Assembly: GCF_037893015.1 (NCBI RefSeq)
Contig: NC_133658.1
Location: forward strand, 882,687,038-882,751,037
Origin: Macrotis lagotis
Taxonomy: Eukaryota; Chordata; Mammalia; Peramelemorphia; Peramelidae
Direction of reading: 5' to 3'
DNA length: 64,000 nt
Below the pieces are notes generated by a model, which was not told the DNA's origin, made no database searches, and saw only the letters and a program-made list of their open reading frames with translations. Shown piece by piece: positions 54,400-64,000 of this stretch. Position 1 is the stretch's first letter. Each line of letters starts with the position of its first letter. Both the position numbers and the translations under genes were made by a program.

Positions 54400-55237
54400 A
54401 TGGAAGTGTAGACCTTAAAATGCTATAGCATATTATTATTTTTATTAGCATTTACCCTGTTATCATGGAGGCCTACCTGTCCCACTTCAGTCTTTGGGCC
54501 TTGATTCCACAAACAGGAGAGAAAAAGGTACCCACTAACTCTAACTGGTCCCTGTCTTGGAGGGTACATGGGAAAACATGTCCAAGTAAATCTCATCCTC
54601 TCTCTAAGTAAATCTTCTCAGTTCCTTTAAATTTTCCCCTGAAGACAGAACTGAAGTGTTAAATGGGCTCAGCTAGTGATATTCAGCCACCTCGGGGTCA
54701 GAGGTCTTGGGAGTGGGAGATAGATATGCCTCTCGTACTACAGGCGCTACCCAGAAGACTCAACACAACCCTCCAGTTTTCTTTTGTTAAAGATTTTAAG
54801 GAGAGTTGAGGCAAGAGGTGACTTGGCCAAGGTTTTTAGGCCATTGGCAGGGAGGGGATGTTGGGGCAGGGATGGAGATAGGAGGACAGAAGGGTGACCC
54901 CAATCATCCCCAGTGTAGGGAAGTGTAATCCTGAGATTCATGACTGGCCTTTTTGTGTGTTTATAAACCCCCCCACCCCAGAGTCTGAGGGAGAATTGAA
55001 AAGGGAGGCTCTATTGGTATGGGAGATGCAGAGGTTGGCGAGGTGGACTATATTGGAACCCCAAGGGACTTGGAGAAGGGAGAGCAAAAACCAGCTTCAT
55101 CGGCAAGATGGATTCAGCCCTTTTGTGGCTGGAAAGCAATGATGACCTGCTATGTAGTGCTCCTGGGGAGGGGGGTCATGGAAAGGCATCCGGGGCTGTC
55201 TCCCTGCCTGCTGGGTCAGGCCAGGCTTGGTTCTTGG
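54400..55237. other. Single-copy sequence, nothing recognised
   Basis: A weak ancient-repeat phrase at 54810-54830. No gene structure. Confidence 0.4.
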
Positions 55238-55275
55238 GGTGTGTTTGTGTGTGTGTGTATGTGTGTGTATGAAGG
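55238..55275. repeat. Short (GT)n microsatellite
   Basis: GTGTGT with TAT interruptions. Confidence 0.8.
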
Positions 55276-55289
55276 GGGGGCAGAACTTC

Positions 55290-55600
55290 TGCCAGACTGG
55301 CACCCTTCGCCGGCACTAATTGCTGGCAAATGAGCCTAATGGAGGCTGTGCCAGTTTCCCAAGCTCCACCTCTCCACCCCCACCCCCAACCCCCAGAAGC
55401 TCAGTTGTACTCAATAGTAGGAGGGCAGTTTCCGGACCCACTGGCCCTTGCCACTTCACTGGGAGTACCAGGGAAACTTGATCCTCTCAATCTTAGGCTG
55501 AGCCTGAGCACCCTGGTCTTTGAGGAGGGTGAGCTGGTCATTGCTTACTGAGTTTAACTTAAGCTGTTTCAAAGGGGTCCTTCCCTGTCCTGCCCCCACC
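55290..55600. other. Single-copy sequence, possible short conserved element
   Basis: GGCACTAATTGCTGGCAAAT and GAGCCTAATGGAGGC near 55311-55345 have conserved-element texture. Otherwise nothing was seen. Confidence 0.25.
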
Positions 55601-55609
55601 CCAATCCAT

Positions 55610-55835
55610 AAGCACTAGGGGCAAGTGACAGAGTAGACCTGGTTTTTACTCAGAATGCTCAGTCATTTCTTTGCGCCTCAGTTTCCCCATCTCCAGATAG
55701 AATTCGGATAACCCGCCCTCCCTAGTTGTGACATATGACTTTATATACATAATAGCTAGCTTCGGTATAGTGTTGAAAGTTGGCAGAGTCCTTTGTATAT
55801 GGTATTTCAAAGGAAAAGGAGCTTAAGGTGTCATT
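55610..55835 (+). mobile_element. MIR-like SINE fragments
   Basis: GCGCCTCAGTTTCCCCATCT at 55673-55692, and TACATAATAGCTAGCTTCGG with GAAAGTTGGCAGAGTCC as CORE-like 3' part. Confidence 0.5.
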
Positions 55836-55889
55836 ATAGAGAGTAAGGTCCATTTAGTATGGTACGAGGGCAAACCATTAGTAATCAGT

Positions 55890-56100
55890 TATTCTGTGCT
55901 GGAAATACAAAAGGATGAACCTGCCCCTGCCCTCATGGAGCTCCCATTCCAGCCCGAAGATAACAGGCGCACAGTCAATAAGCTTTATTAATCAATTATT
56001 TTTGTTCCGGGGAATACAGGAACAAAGATGAGTCTGTCCCTGCCTTTTAGGAACTTTTATTCTATGCAGAAGATAACATGCACACGCCAAACTATAGAGG
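55890..56100 (+). repeat. Two tandem copies of an old repeat (about 105-bp unit)
   Basis: Copy 1: GGAAATACAAAAGGATGAAC, CCTGCCCTCATGGAGCTC, GAAGATAACAGGCGCACAGT. Copy 2: GGGAATACAGGAACAAAGAT, CCTGCCTTTTAGGAACTTTT, GAAGATAACATGCACACGCC. Same order and orientation. Confidence 0.7.
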
Positions 56101-56300
56101 AACTGTGCAGTCGGCTGGTGTCCTCAAAGAGCACAGTTGTGTTTTCCAGGTGTGGGTGTGGCTGTATTATTATTTCTCCTCCGGGGCTAGCTCGGATTAG
56201 GACTGAATTAGGACGACTAGGGCTTGATGCCCAGGGCCTTTTAGAAGATGGCACACTGGAAGGCACCCTCAAGAATAAACCTTCTGGGAGTGAGACGCCT
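56101..56300. other. Single-copy sequence
   Basis: No repeat landmarks recognised. Confidence 0.35.
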
Positions 56301-57180
56301 CCCTACATGATGAATCTTAATTTCCTCATCTGTAAAGTGGGTGCAAACCAGTAATAGAGGAATGAGAACTGTTTGACGTTGTAGATCATGTAGTGACTGT
56401 AAGAGTGATCATTTTTGGGATCCAGATCCATGACATCATCAGTAGGGAGACCCTCCCTGTGTGTACATTCCCTCCCCATGCAGATGAGCAAACCAGTTGC
56501 AGATGTTGCTTTTAGTGAGTTATTGAAAGCCATTGAGAGAAGCAATTTAGCCATGGTCACAGTCAATATATATATTAGGGGCAAGTCTTGAACCCATGTC
56601 CTCCTGACCCAGAGGCTAATCATCCATTGTCAAATTTTCTTTCTAATAATAATCTCAGGGTCACAGACATAGAGCTATGGGAGACCTCAGGATACACTCA
56701 ATTTCCACATGGGAATAACTATAATTGTCATTTACAGCATGCTTTCAAGTTTGTCAAACTCTTTTACACTTAGGATTTCAAATAAGATTCTTTGAAACGG
56801 GAAAGTAGGTAACATGCATTAACATCACCCCCATTTTACATGAGGAAACTGAGACTTGTAAAAGGGAAATGACTTATCCAAGGTCACCTAGCTAATAATT
56901 ATGAGAGGTCGAATTCCATTTCAGTCTAGGTCTTACCTTTCCTATGTACTTCATATATCTTATATATAGTTATTTACATATTGAAGGCAGCTAGGGTAAG
57001 CCACAGTCCACAGAATTCTAGGCCTTGAGTCAGGAAGATCTGAGTTCAGATCTTGCCTCCTGCACTTTCTAATTAATCAATCTTTGGCAACTCCTGACGT
57101 GGTGGAAGGGTTCAAATGAAATACTACATAAAGTATTTTCACATAATACAAGTGTTACATAAATATTGGCAATTATGAAA
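56301..57180. repeat. Several MIR/MAR1-type SINE remnants
   Basis: TTAATTTCCTCATCTGTAAA (56317), TCTTGAACCCATGTCCTCCT (56587), CATTTTACATGAGGAAACTG through CCAAGGTCACCTAGCTAATA (56832-56896), and forward TCTAGGCCTTGAGTCAGGAA, TGAGTTCAGATCTTGCCTCC (57018-57060). Confidence 0.5.
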
Positions 57181-57649
57181 CGCTGCCATCTTCTTATGCT
57201 AATCAACTCAGCAAATGTCTGAGTGAAAAGTACAGTGCAAGGCTCAGAAAATATAAAGTCAGTTCCTGCCTTCAGAAAGTTTACATTCTGTGAGGATTCT
57301 CCCCTTCCAACCTCCAGCCACCTGCAAGGAAATGCTGGCTTTTCTTTTCTAATGAGGAAGAACTGGTTAATAAGATCCCCGAGGGATCCAGGAGCCAGGC
57401 TCTCCATGAGGCCATCCATCGAGTTTATAGTAGAGTTTACAAAGGATGAGTTTGAGCCTCAGAATCCTCCTTTGAGAAAATGTGCACAAAGAAAACCTTT
57501 ACATCGCTTTAAAGAGTTCTTTGGTTTGAATGTGATTGTTATCAATCCAATGATGGCATTGTTCTAGGATTGATCCATAGTAAGCATTCACTCAGTCATT
57601 GGATAGATTAATCAATCTATCCATTTACCTGATCAGTTGAGATTTCTGA
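57181..57649. other. Single-copy with a short old repeat tail
   Basis: AGTCAGTTCCTGCCTTCAGA at 57258 belongs to the dispersed CCCTGCCCTCAAGG family. The rest is unrecognised. Confidence 0.35.
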
Positions 57650-57805
57650 GGTCTTTTCCAGTTCTGACTGGAACATTCTGTGTTTTGACATCCTGTGTCT
57701 TAGGGACCCTCCTAGCTCTGATATCCTGTGTTCTAAGGGCCCTCCCACCTCTGACATTCTCTGTCCTAAGGTTTCTCCTAGCTCTGACATTCTAAGTCCC
57801 CTTTA
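57650..57805 (-). repeat. Tandem array of 30-33 bp units, locus 5, inverted
   Basis: Four to five units of the reverse complement: CCTCCTAGCTCTGATATCCT, GTGTTCTAAGGGCCCTCCCA, CCTCTGACATTCTCTGTCCT, AAGGTTTCTCCTAGCTCTGA. This is the same monomer as at 17.0, 25.2, 28.6 and 30.1 kb on the opposite strand. Confidence 0.85.
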
Positions 57806-58419
57806 GTATCTAAATTTTATAATTTTATAAGACCTAAACCCAGGTCCAGACCTTTGCCATGGAAACCCTCCTATCTCCTTGATCAAAGGGGAAGATGAAG
57901 GTGGGGGGGGGCAACCCTCCACTCAGACTGAGTTAAGAGGCATCATTCCAAACACCAATCCCATCTCTTCTCTGTGACATTTTCCTGGTTCCTTCCTCCT
58001 CATTTCACCCCCAGATATTACTCAGGTCGTTGGATCAGTTTTTCCTTTGCTCTCTCTTTTGTCTTTATTCTGCATTCTCCTCATCTGTGTCATTGTACTT
58101 TGTTATCTCCTAATAGAATAGCATCTTCTTGAGGTCAGGGGCTATTTCATCTTGTAGTGGTCTCGTCCCCCCACCCCGGGCCTAGCACCAAGCCTGTGAA
58201 CAAAGGAGATCCTTAATAAGAATGTGTTGAGTTCAGTTCTGTCCCTCCCGTGATTCCCACGGTCCCCAGCTAGGAGGGGCTTGGCCATCTGGAGAAATGT
58301 CAGCTAATGACCCAAGGAGACCTGGAGGAAAGGATATAAAATATGTGGGGAACTGGGGGGGGGCTTATGAAAAATGAGGTGTATGAAATGCTAGCCCCTT
58401 TCCCACTTCACATTCTACT
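57806..58419. repeat. L2-type tail within single-copy sequence
   Basis: Bases 58060-58235: CTAATAGAATAGCATCTTCT, TGAGGTCAGGGGCTATTTCA, GGCCTAGCACCAAGCCTGTG, CCTTAATAAGAATGTGTTGA. The rest is unrecognised. Confidence 0.5.
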
Positions 58420-58900
58420 CCAAAACACGCAGGTTTTTGCTTCAGTATCTCTGATCTTGGTGCAGGTTAATTTCCATGACGATCTCTGGGCCACGTGCTC
58501 AGAGAATTGTTCTAATTAGACTGACATTTCTTTTCATCTTACAAAAAAGAGAAGAAAAATGAGCTGGGGTGGGGGTGAGGGGAAAGACCAGTTTTTGGAG
58601 GGTCCAGTTACCAGGCTTTGTTGATCATCAAGCACAGAATCCTCTTTTTCCCTTGATTGGACTACCAAAATGGACCTAGTGGTAAGGGAGGGGACCTTGA
58701 GGACAAAGTCCGGCTCCACCGTCTTTGGTGAAAACCTGTTGATTGATAAAGGTTTGACAGATTTCCTTTTCAACCTTGAGCTAATTAATAACGAAGATTA
58801 GACTGGTTCGTCATCATAGGAAATGGGCTGTCCTCAAACCCAAAGAGGTCTTTCTCTTTTTAAATTACATTGTTAAAAAATATGAATGTTATTGATATTT
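58420..58900. promoter_or_regulatory. Candidate conserved non-coding elements
   Basis: Two blocks. The first is 58430-58550 (GGTGCAGGTTAATTTCCATG, GGGCCACGTGCTCAGAG with a perfect CACGTG, GTTCTAATTAGACTGAC). The second is 58770-58890 (GAGCTAATTAATAACGAAGA, TAGACTGGTTCGTCATCATA). Repeat-free. Confidence 0.35.
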
Positions 58901-59094
58901 TTAATGGTACATGATCTCCATTTCCTCCCTCTGTGGAAATAAAAAAAAAAAGACTTTTGAAAGAAGGGGAGAAACCAATTCAGCAAAACTAATCAACATT
59001 TTGAATAAATCTCTGGCCTCTTTCAACAAGCCAGGGATGGAGCATAGTCTCATCCCTCTTGGAGTTGTTATAATCCCAAAGCATCTGGTTTTCA

Positions 59095-59225
59095 TTGATG
59101 TTGTAACTATTGTGTCTACTTACTTCACCTTGGGTCGGTTCATATAAGTCTTCTCATACTCCTCTGAATCCATCATATTCTTTGTTTCTTATGGCATGAT
59201 GATCTTCCAATATATGAATATACCG
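59095..59225 (-). mobile_element. L1 ORF2 C-terminal fragment, inverted
   Basis: CTACTTACTTCACCTTGGG, GGTTCATATAAGTCTTCTCA and CTTCCAATATATGAATATAC match the complement of the ORF2/3' boundary seen at 8.3 and 16.5 kb. Confidence 0.5.
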
Positions 59226-59740
59226 TAACTTTTGGTCTAGTGGTCTTAAAGTGATGATTTGTAGATTCAAAGAATCCCATGGTTGGAAGGGCCCTACACA
59301 GAACATCCTCTCACTTGTGGAGTAGGGCCTTTTTGTAGCAAATTCTGATGGTTGATCATAGAATGGTCGATTCTGTTTGTGGAAGTCTTGTAAAAGTCTT
59401 CTGACACCCTCATTTTGTAGATGAGGAAACTAGTTGACGATCCAAGGTTCTACATGCAGTAAGCATCAGACAGAATTTGAATTCAGGACCTCCAGTCCCA
59501 GAACCAGGGCAATGTCTCTTATAGTTGTGCTCATTAGCAGCAATGAGCTAATTTGTCATCATTTGTTCACTGCCCCCACTCCAATGCGCTACACAAATGA
59601 CATCCTAACTCAGACCCTGTTCTCCCCTTCTTTGGGCACAAAAGTAGAAACTTTTCTGTTAGAGAAATCCAGCTGGACCCCCACTTTCAAAATCATCTGG
59701 TTCCACCCTTGACATTGGATTGGCTACAAAAAAAACAAAA
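59226..59740. repeat. Ancient SINE-like fragments, otherwise single-copy
   Basis: AAGAATCCCATGGTTGGAAG, GGGCC and CATTTTGTAGATGAGGAAAC through TGAATTCAGGACC (59255-59490). The remainder to 59740 is unrecognised. Confidence 0.45.
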
Positions 59741-60050
59741 CCTTTGTCACTCAGTTGTTAAATGTTTCTAAAGTCCACTTTAAAAAACGACTTTTCCTAT
59801 GTGTTAAAGTGTTTGAGAAAGAATGAGTTCCCAGTGGGGCAGGTTGGAGTGCTGTGCCCAGCCCACCCACCTCCTGTGGGAGAATGGGAGTGTGTGTTTT
59901 CTTGGTCTCAGCCAGTCACCCAATCTGTTTAATTTTTGGCCAAAACATCATTCTGCATTGTGTTGGCTTCTCCCCCCGTGAAAAGGCAATTGAGCCAGTG
60001 AGAAGTTTAGAATAGATTGAAACTGACAGTAAATGGGAACTTGGCAGTGG
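59741..60050. other. Repeat-free stretch, possible conserved element
   Basis: TCTGTTTAATTTTTGGCCAA, AACATCATTCTGCATTGTGT, GTGAAAAGGCAATTGAGCCA. Weak evidence for constraint. Confidence 0.3.
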
Positions 60051-60454
60051 ATGGAAAGATTCTTCCGCTCTCCCTCCCCCTCCTCTTCCCCCGCCTCCCC
60101 CACCCCCAGCCCAATTTCCACTCTCCACTCTCCATTCTGCTTTGTTTTCCGAGGGAGTTGTAATGGGGGTGAGAATTGTTTTCTGGTCATAGTTTGGTCA
60201 GTCGTTTACACCCTCGCACCCTAGAGACTGATGTCTGTCTTGTTGCCCACCCTGGCTCAAATAGTCCCTGAATGAGTTGAGTTAAATTTGAACCCCCCCC
60301 CACTGTGTGTTTGGGGGGGATTTCTGAATGAACTGCTGGGCTGGTCTCACCCAGGACCTGAGCCCCCCATCAGCCACGATGAAAGCCACGGACTTGAGCC
60401 CCCACCGCTCCCCTTCTTCCCCATCCCCGCTCCAAGGAGCACCACGGTCAAGGG

Positions 60455-60775
60455 GAATTCCCTTCTCTCTCCTCTCCTCTCCTCTCCTCCTTCCTTTCTC
60501 CTTTCTCCCTCTTCTCTTTCCTTTTTTCTTTTTTCTCTCCTCTCCTCCTTCCTTTCTTCTCTCTCTTCTTTCTCTCTCTTTTCTCCTCCCTCCTTTTTCC
60601 TCTTCTCTTTTTCTTCCTTCCTTTTTCCTCCTCTCCTTTCTCCTCTTTCCTTTTTTCCTCTTCTCTCCTTTTTCCCTTCTCCTCTCCTCTCCCTCTTTTT
60701 CCCTTCTCTCCATCTCTTCTCCTCCTTTCTCATTCTGTCTCTCTTCCTTTCCCTCTGTCTCTGCCTCTCTTCCCC
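60455..60775. repeat. Polypyrimidine tract, about 320 bp
   Basis: CTCTCCTCTC, CCTTTCTCC and TTTTTCCTC units with almost no purines. Long Ser/Leu/Phe or Lys/Glu/Arg frames are compositional. Confidence 0.93.
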
Positions 60776-61242
60776 TATGCTTGGGAGAGTATAAGCTCTG
60801 TGAGGGGAGAACCCCGAAGCTCATCTATCAACCCACAATCATTCATTATGTGCCAGGGTCTGGGGGGGGGGGGTCACAAAGACAAAAATAAAACTGACTT
60901 TACCCTTGAAGAGCTCACATTCTCCTGGGAAATCAACATCTATCATCTGAAAACACACAAAATCCATATGAGTTAATCTATTGGGGGAGGTCCTAGCAGT
61001 TGGGGGGGATCAGGAAAGACTTCCTATAGAGAGTGATCCCTGAACTGAGATTTAGGGAAGCTAGGGATTATAAGAAGGAAATGTTTCTCTTATTTCTCGT
61101 TGAGTATCTTAGTACCATGTACACATTTAGTAAATGAGGGTTGAGTGAGATGCACCCTCTTGTGACTTCCCCTCCCAACCATACCCCTCCTATAAAAGAC
61201 CCATTTTTATTATTTCAGTAATTTACTGGTACTTTGATCTTA
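60776..61242. other. Old repeat tail then single-copy sequence
   Basis: TCATTCATTATGTGCCAGGG, G run, TTACCCTTGAAGAGCTCACA (60835-60930) belong to the dispersed CCCTGCCCTCAAGGAGCT family. The remainder is unrecognised. Confidence 0.45.
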
Positions 61243-61340
61243 GATGTTGCTTTGATTTTAAAAAAGGAGTTAACATCTTTTTGGTCCATAAGGTCACTGC
61301 TCTCACTGGGCAGAGGGTGAGCTGAAATGCCAGTGTGACC
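61243..61340 (+). repeat. Local duplication, copy 1
   Basis: GATGTTGCTTTGATTTTA through CTGGGCAGAGGGTGAGCTGA and ATGCCAGTGTGACC. It is collinear with 62848-62931. The 3' 35 bp are nearly identical; the middle has gaps. Confidence 0.75.
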
Positions 61341-61379
61341 AACTTAGCCAGACTATGCCCGGTGGCTCCAGGGCAGGGG

Positions 61380-61690
61380 CACTCCATCTTACAGAGTCAC
61401 ACAAAATCTCCAGGTTGGAAGGGACTTCATCCTGACCAACTCCACCTGAGCCAGAATCCCCTCTATGTCATTCCAGGCAGGAGGTCATTGAGCCTTTCCT
61501 TGAAGACCCCTGGGGAAAGGAAACTTACTGCTTCCCAAGACAGCTCATTATTCTCTGGGAGAACGCTGATTGCCAGGAATTTTTTTTCCTTTTCATAGAA
61601 CCTGATTCTGCCTCTCTGCTTCCATTCTCCTCCCTCCAATTCCTCCTTTGCCCTCTGGGGTCTAGCAGAATCTTTTTCTTTAAATTTAAT
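61380..61690 (+). repeat. Ancient interspersed repeat, member of the 9.5/43.4/63.1-kb family
   Basis: GGTTGGAAGGGACTTCATCC, CTTACTGCTTCCCAAGACAG, CTCATTATTCTCTGGGAGAA, AACCTGATTCTGCCTCTCTG, TTTGCCCTCTGGGGTCTAGC, AGAATC. This is the longest copy in the window. Confidence 0.55.
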
Positions 61691-61741
61691 TATTATTTTT
61701 TTAAAATCTTGAATTTAATCATTAAAGAAAAGGAACATTTC

Positions 61742-61744
<3 letters not shown>

Positions 61745-61783
<39 letters not shown>
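61745..61783. repeat. (CA)n microsatellite
   Basis: Pure run of about 19 units. Confidence 0.95.
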
Positions 61784-61787
<4 letters not shown>

Positions 61788-62030
61788 GCAGAAGAAATTC
61801 TCTATGAAACATACTGAAGAAGATTCAATATGAACCTCTGAATCCCCATTTCATATCTGTTGGTTTAAGAAAAGTTTATGATAAATTCTACAGATTGCTT
61901 TCAGAATTATCCTGCTTATCTGTGCTCCCTCTGGACTTTCTGTTCTCATCTGTGCATTTAAAAAAATGTTGCAATGGCCCTCATTAAGCTAAGTAAATCA
62001 TACAGGCAAATTTTCAGAATCCTGAAGGCA
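61784..62030. other. Unclassified AT-rich sequence
   Basis: CATTTCATATCTGTTGGTTT, TTATCCTGCTTATCTGTGCT: no family recognised. Confidence 0.3.
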
Positions 62031-62390
62031 AGTCCTCACCCCAGTCTCAGTTTCCTCAACTGTAAAATGGGAAGAATAGGCTATTATAATATAATAATAA
62101 AAAGTAATAAATGTGGAAGAGATAAACTATTATAAATTATAAGTATTGACTTTTCCTAGGGTTGTTATGAAGATCAAATGAGATATTTATAAAGTACTTT
62201 GCAAATCTTAAAATGTTAGAGAAATGTCACTTATTATTAATATTGTTATTATTAGTGAGTATGAGGAGTGGACCAGTGAAAAGCCATTTATTTGTTATGG
62301 TTGTTATTATCGTTTTTATTAAAATAGCCTACTTTTATACAGCACTTTGGAGTTTACAAAGCAATTTCCTCATAATAATCCTGTGAGTAT

Positions 62391-62437
<47 letters not shown>

Positions 62438-62475
62438 CTTATTTCACTGATGAGGAAACTGAGACTTGTGGTAGG
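62031..62475 (+). mobile_element. MIR-like SINE and MIR3-like CORE fragment with embedded (GT)n
   Basis: CCAGTCTCAGTTTCCTCAAC, TGTAAAATGGGAAGAATAGG, AGGGTTGTTATGAAGATCAA (MIR 3' half). Then TTTTATACAGCACTTTGGAG, TTTACAAAGCAATTTCCTC with a pure (GT)n at 62390-62437 in place of the usual next segment, and TCACTGATGAGGAAACTGAG. Confidence 0.65.
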
Positions 62476-62847
62476 ATATGGGTGAGATAATAACGATTAA
62501 CAACTCATAAAGGGTTCTTGGACCTGGGTCCCCTGTTTGAAGCCAGCATTTTCTTTATTATTTGTCCTAGCCTCCTTAGGAGGATCAGAATAATAATAGG
62601 GGGGTGGGGAGGAAAGGTCATGCTAGGGCTTGTGCTGGAGGGGCAAACTCTTCTTGTTTTGGAGGTTACAATGGACTTGAAATCACCACAGTCGATTTTA
62701 ATTATCGACTTTTATTTAAGCTTGTCATTTCACCTCTATGGACCTTGTTTTATTCCTTTATAAAATGGCGGGGGAGTTGGGGAGAGGGAGGTTGGGACTC
62801 AAGCATCTCTTTAGAGTCACTTCCCAAACGTTGAAATTACACTGGCT
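62476..62847. other. Mostly unclassified, short SINE-like phrase
   Basis: TTCCTTTATAAAATGGCGGG at about 62753-62772 has the position and form of a SINE CTGTAAAATGGGG landmark. Confidence 0.35.
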
Positions 62848-62931
62848 GATGTGGTTTTGATTTTGGTTCTTAGGGTTGAGGTGTTGATTGCCATCCCTGG
62901 GCAGAGGGTGAGCTCAGATGCCAGTGAGACC
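62848..62931 (+). repeat. Local duplication, copy 2
   Basis: See copy 1 at 61243-61340. CTGGGCAGAGGGTGAGCTCA and GATGCCAGTGAGACC. Confidence 0.75.
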
Positions 62932-63104
62932 TGTGGCTTCTGAACTGGAGGGAATTTGAGGTCTGAGACGGGACGGGGAGAAGTCTTGGTGGACTTAGGA
63001 TTCTAGAAGATTTCTCCTTTGCTATTGAGTTCAGTCCTTATGTAAATGGGAATCTTGTCTCCAGCATCCCAGATATGTGTTCATCCATCCTTTGCTCAAC
63101 TCCC

Positions 63105-63370
63105 AAATCCATCATCCCCTTCCAAAACAGCTTGTTCTTGCTCTTTTTAGATAGCTTCTCATTTTGGGAGGTTTTTCTTTGCAGTTTGTCCCTAGGGCCT
63201 CTAGTCCTTCCCTTTGGGGGTCAAACCAAACAAATCTAATCCTTCTTCCAAATGTTTGAAGTCAGCCACTCTGTCACCCCAGAATGTAACGTCCTTGAGA
63301 GCAGGGAGTGTTTATTCTTTATTTCCTGTTGTCTCCATCCCCAACACAGAATAATCCTTGCTAAAGGATT
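63105..63370 (+). repeat. Ancient repeat of the 9.5/61.4-kb family followed by L2-type tail
   Basis: CAGCTTGTTCTTGCTCTTTT, CCTAGGGCCTCTAGTCCTTC, AAACAAATCTAATCCTTCTT, CCAAATGTTTGAAGTCAGCC, then GTAACGTCCTTGAGAGCAGG and CACAGAATAATCCTTGCT. Confidence 0.5.
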
Positions 63371-63374
63371 GTTG

Positions 63375-63960
63375 GTTGGTTTATCTTGTCTGCCATCTTT
63401 TCGAAGGCTCACAGGTGAAGAGCTAGAAGGGACCTCAATTCAGGGCCCTCATTTTACAGATGAGGTAACTGAGGTCCAGAGGGTTTGTGAGCATGCAGAA
63501 AGCACTTAATAAGAGTTTCTTGACTGGTTTATCCTAACTGCTATCTTTTTGTAGGCTCATAATCAAGACCTAAAGCAGAACTCAATTCAGGGTCCTCAGT
63601 TTACAGTTGAGAAAACAGGTCTAGGTTTGGGAGCATACAAGGAAGCACTTGATACAAGTTTATTGAGTAGTTCCTCTTGGCTGCCATCATTTTGTAGGCT
63701 CATGGTCAAGAGCTAGAACGGACCTCAGTCCAAGGCCTTCATTTTACAGTTGAGGAAACTGAGGTCCAGATTTGTGAACATACAGTAAGCACGTATGAAA
63801 GTTTGTTAATTGGTTAACTTCACTGCCATCTTTTTGGAGGCTCATAATCAAGAGCTAGAAGGTACCTCAATCCAGGGCCCTCATTTTATAGGTGAAGAAA
63901 AGGAGAGTCCCAGAGGTTACCGAATTGCCTGGAGTAGATTATCATGAAACTTTAGGGACA
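63375..63960 (+). repeat. Four tandem copies of a 143-152 bp SINE-like unit
   Basis: TGCCATCTTT-type anchors occur at 63391, 63539, 63682 and 63834. Each is followed by a TAGGCTCAT phrase, an AAGAGCTAGAAGG phrase, ACCTCAATCCAGGG, a CATTTTACAG phrase and a GTTGAGGAAACTGAGGTCC phrase. Copies are diverged. The fourth is truncated at about 63950. Confidence 0.85.
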
Positions 63961-64000
63961 ACTAAGTTCTGATTATTCTTTTACGACTTCATTTTTTTTC

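Noticed and set aside
60282..60891. Frames of 128-187 codons, Ser/Leu/Phe or Lys/Glu/Arg rich, on both strands
   Set aside because: They are translations of the polypyrimidine tract.

Overview
This window is nuclear DNA from a marsupial mammal. The evidence is two tRNA-derived SINE families that recur throughout. One is a short family of about 150 bp ending in a poly(A)-like tail after a TTGCAAAA-type 3' end (WSINE1/SINE1_MD-like). The other is an older family of about 240 bp of the MAR1 CORE-SINE type. Older MIR/THER-like SINEs, L2 tails and 3' ends of a marsupial L1 accompany them. I cannot resolve the species; a didelphid or dasyurid would fit. No protein-coding exon can be identified with confidence. 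The reading frames I examined are products of microsatellites, tandem arrays, SINEs, L1 remnants or the stop-poor GC-rich block. There are no bacterial-type operons, CRISPR arrays or tRNA/rRNA genes.

Layout: 1-45.2 kb is repeat-rich intergenic or intronic sequence. It holds SINEs, several with visible target-site duplications, and L1 3' fragments at 7.9-8.3, 15.0-17.9, 26.6-26.9 and 40.4-41.4 kb. It also holds L2 tails and many microsatellites. A 32-33 bp tandem unit appears at 17.0, 25.2, 28.5 and 30.1-31.8 kb, and inverted at 57.7 kb. Single-copy stretches that look like conserved non-coding elements occur near 4.6-5.0, 22.0-22.25 and 29.5-29.84 kb; this is judged by texture, not by alignment.

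At 45.2-48.1 kb lies a very GC-rich CpG island with an NRF1-type palindrome, a CGG run and dense G-runs. A perfect CAG|GTAAGA splice donor at 46,005/46,006 makes a plus-strand first exon ending there likely. From the island to about 53.7 kb I see no SINE or LINE, only microsatellites and AT-rich single-copy blocks. That is typical of the promoter and first intron of a developmental or transcription-factor gene. I could not name the gene.

From 53.8 kb to the end, repeat-rich sequence resumes. It includes several short local tandem duplications built from old interspersed repeats (53.8-54.4, 55.9-56.1, 63.4-63.96 kb). Two duplicated single-copy-looking segments, each spaced about 1.6 kb apart (35.9/37.5 kb and 61.2/62.85 kb), are also present. 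No previously undescribed gene system was found. The best leads are the tandemly expanded SINE-head arrays with a higher-order repeat, and the transposon-free CpG-island block.
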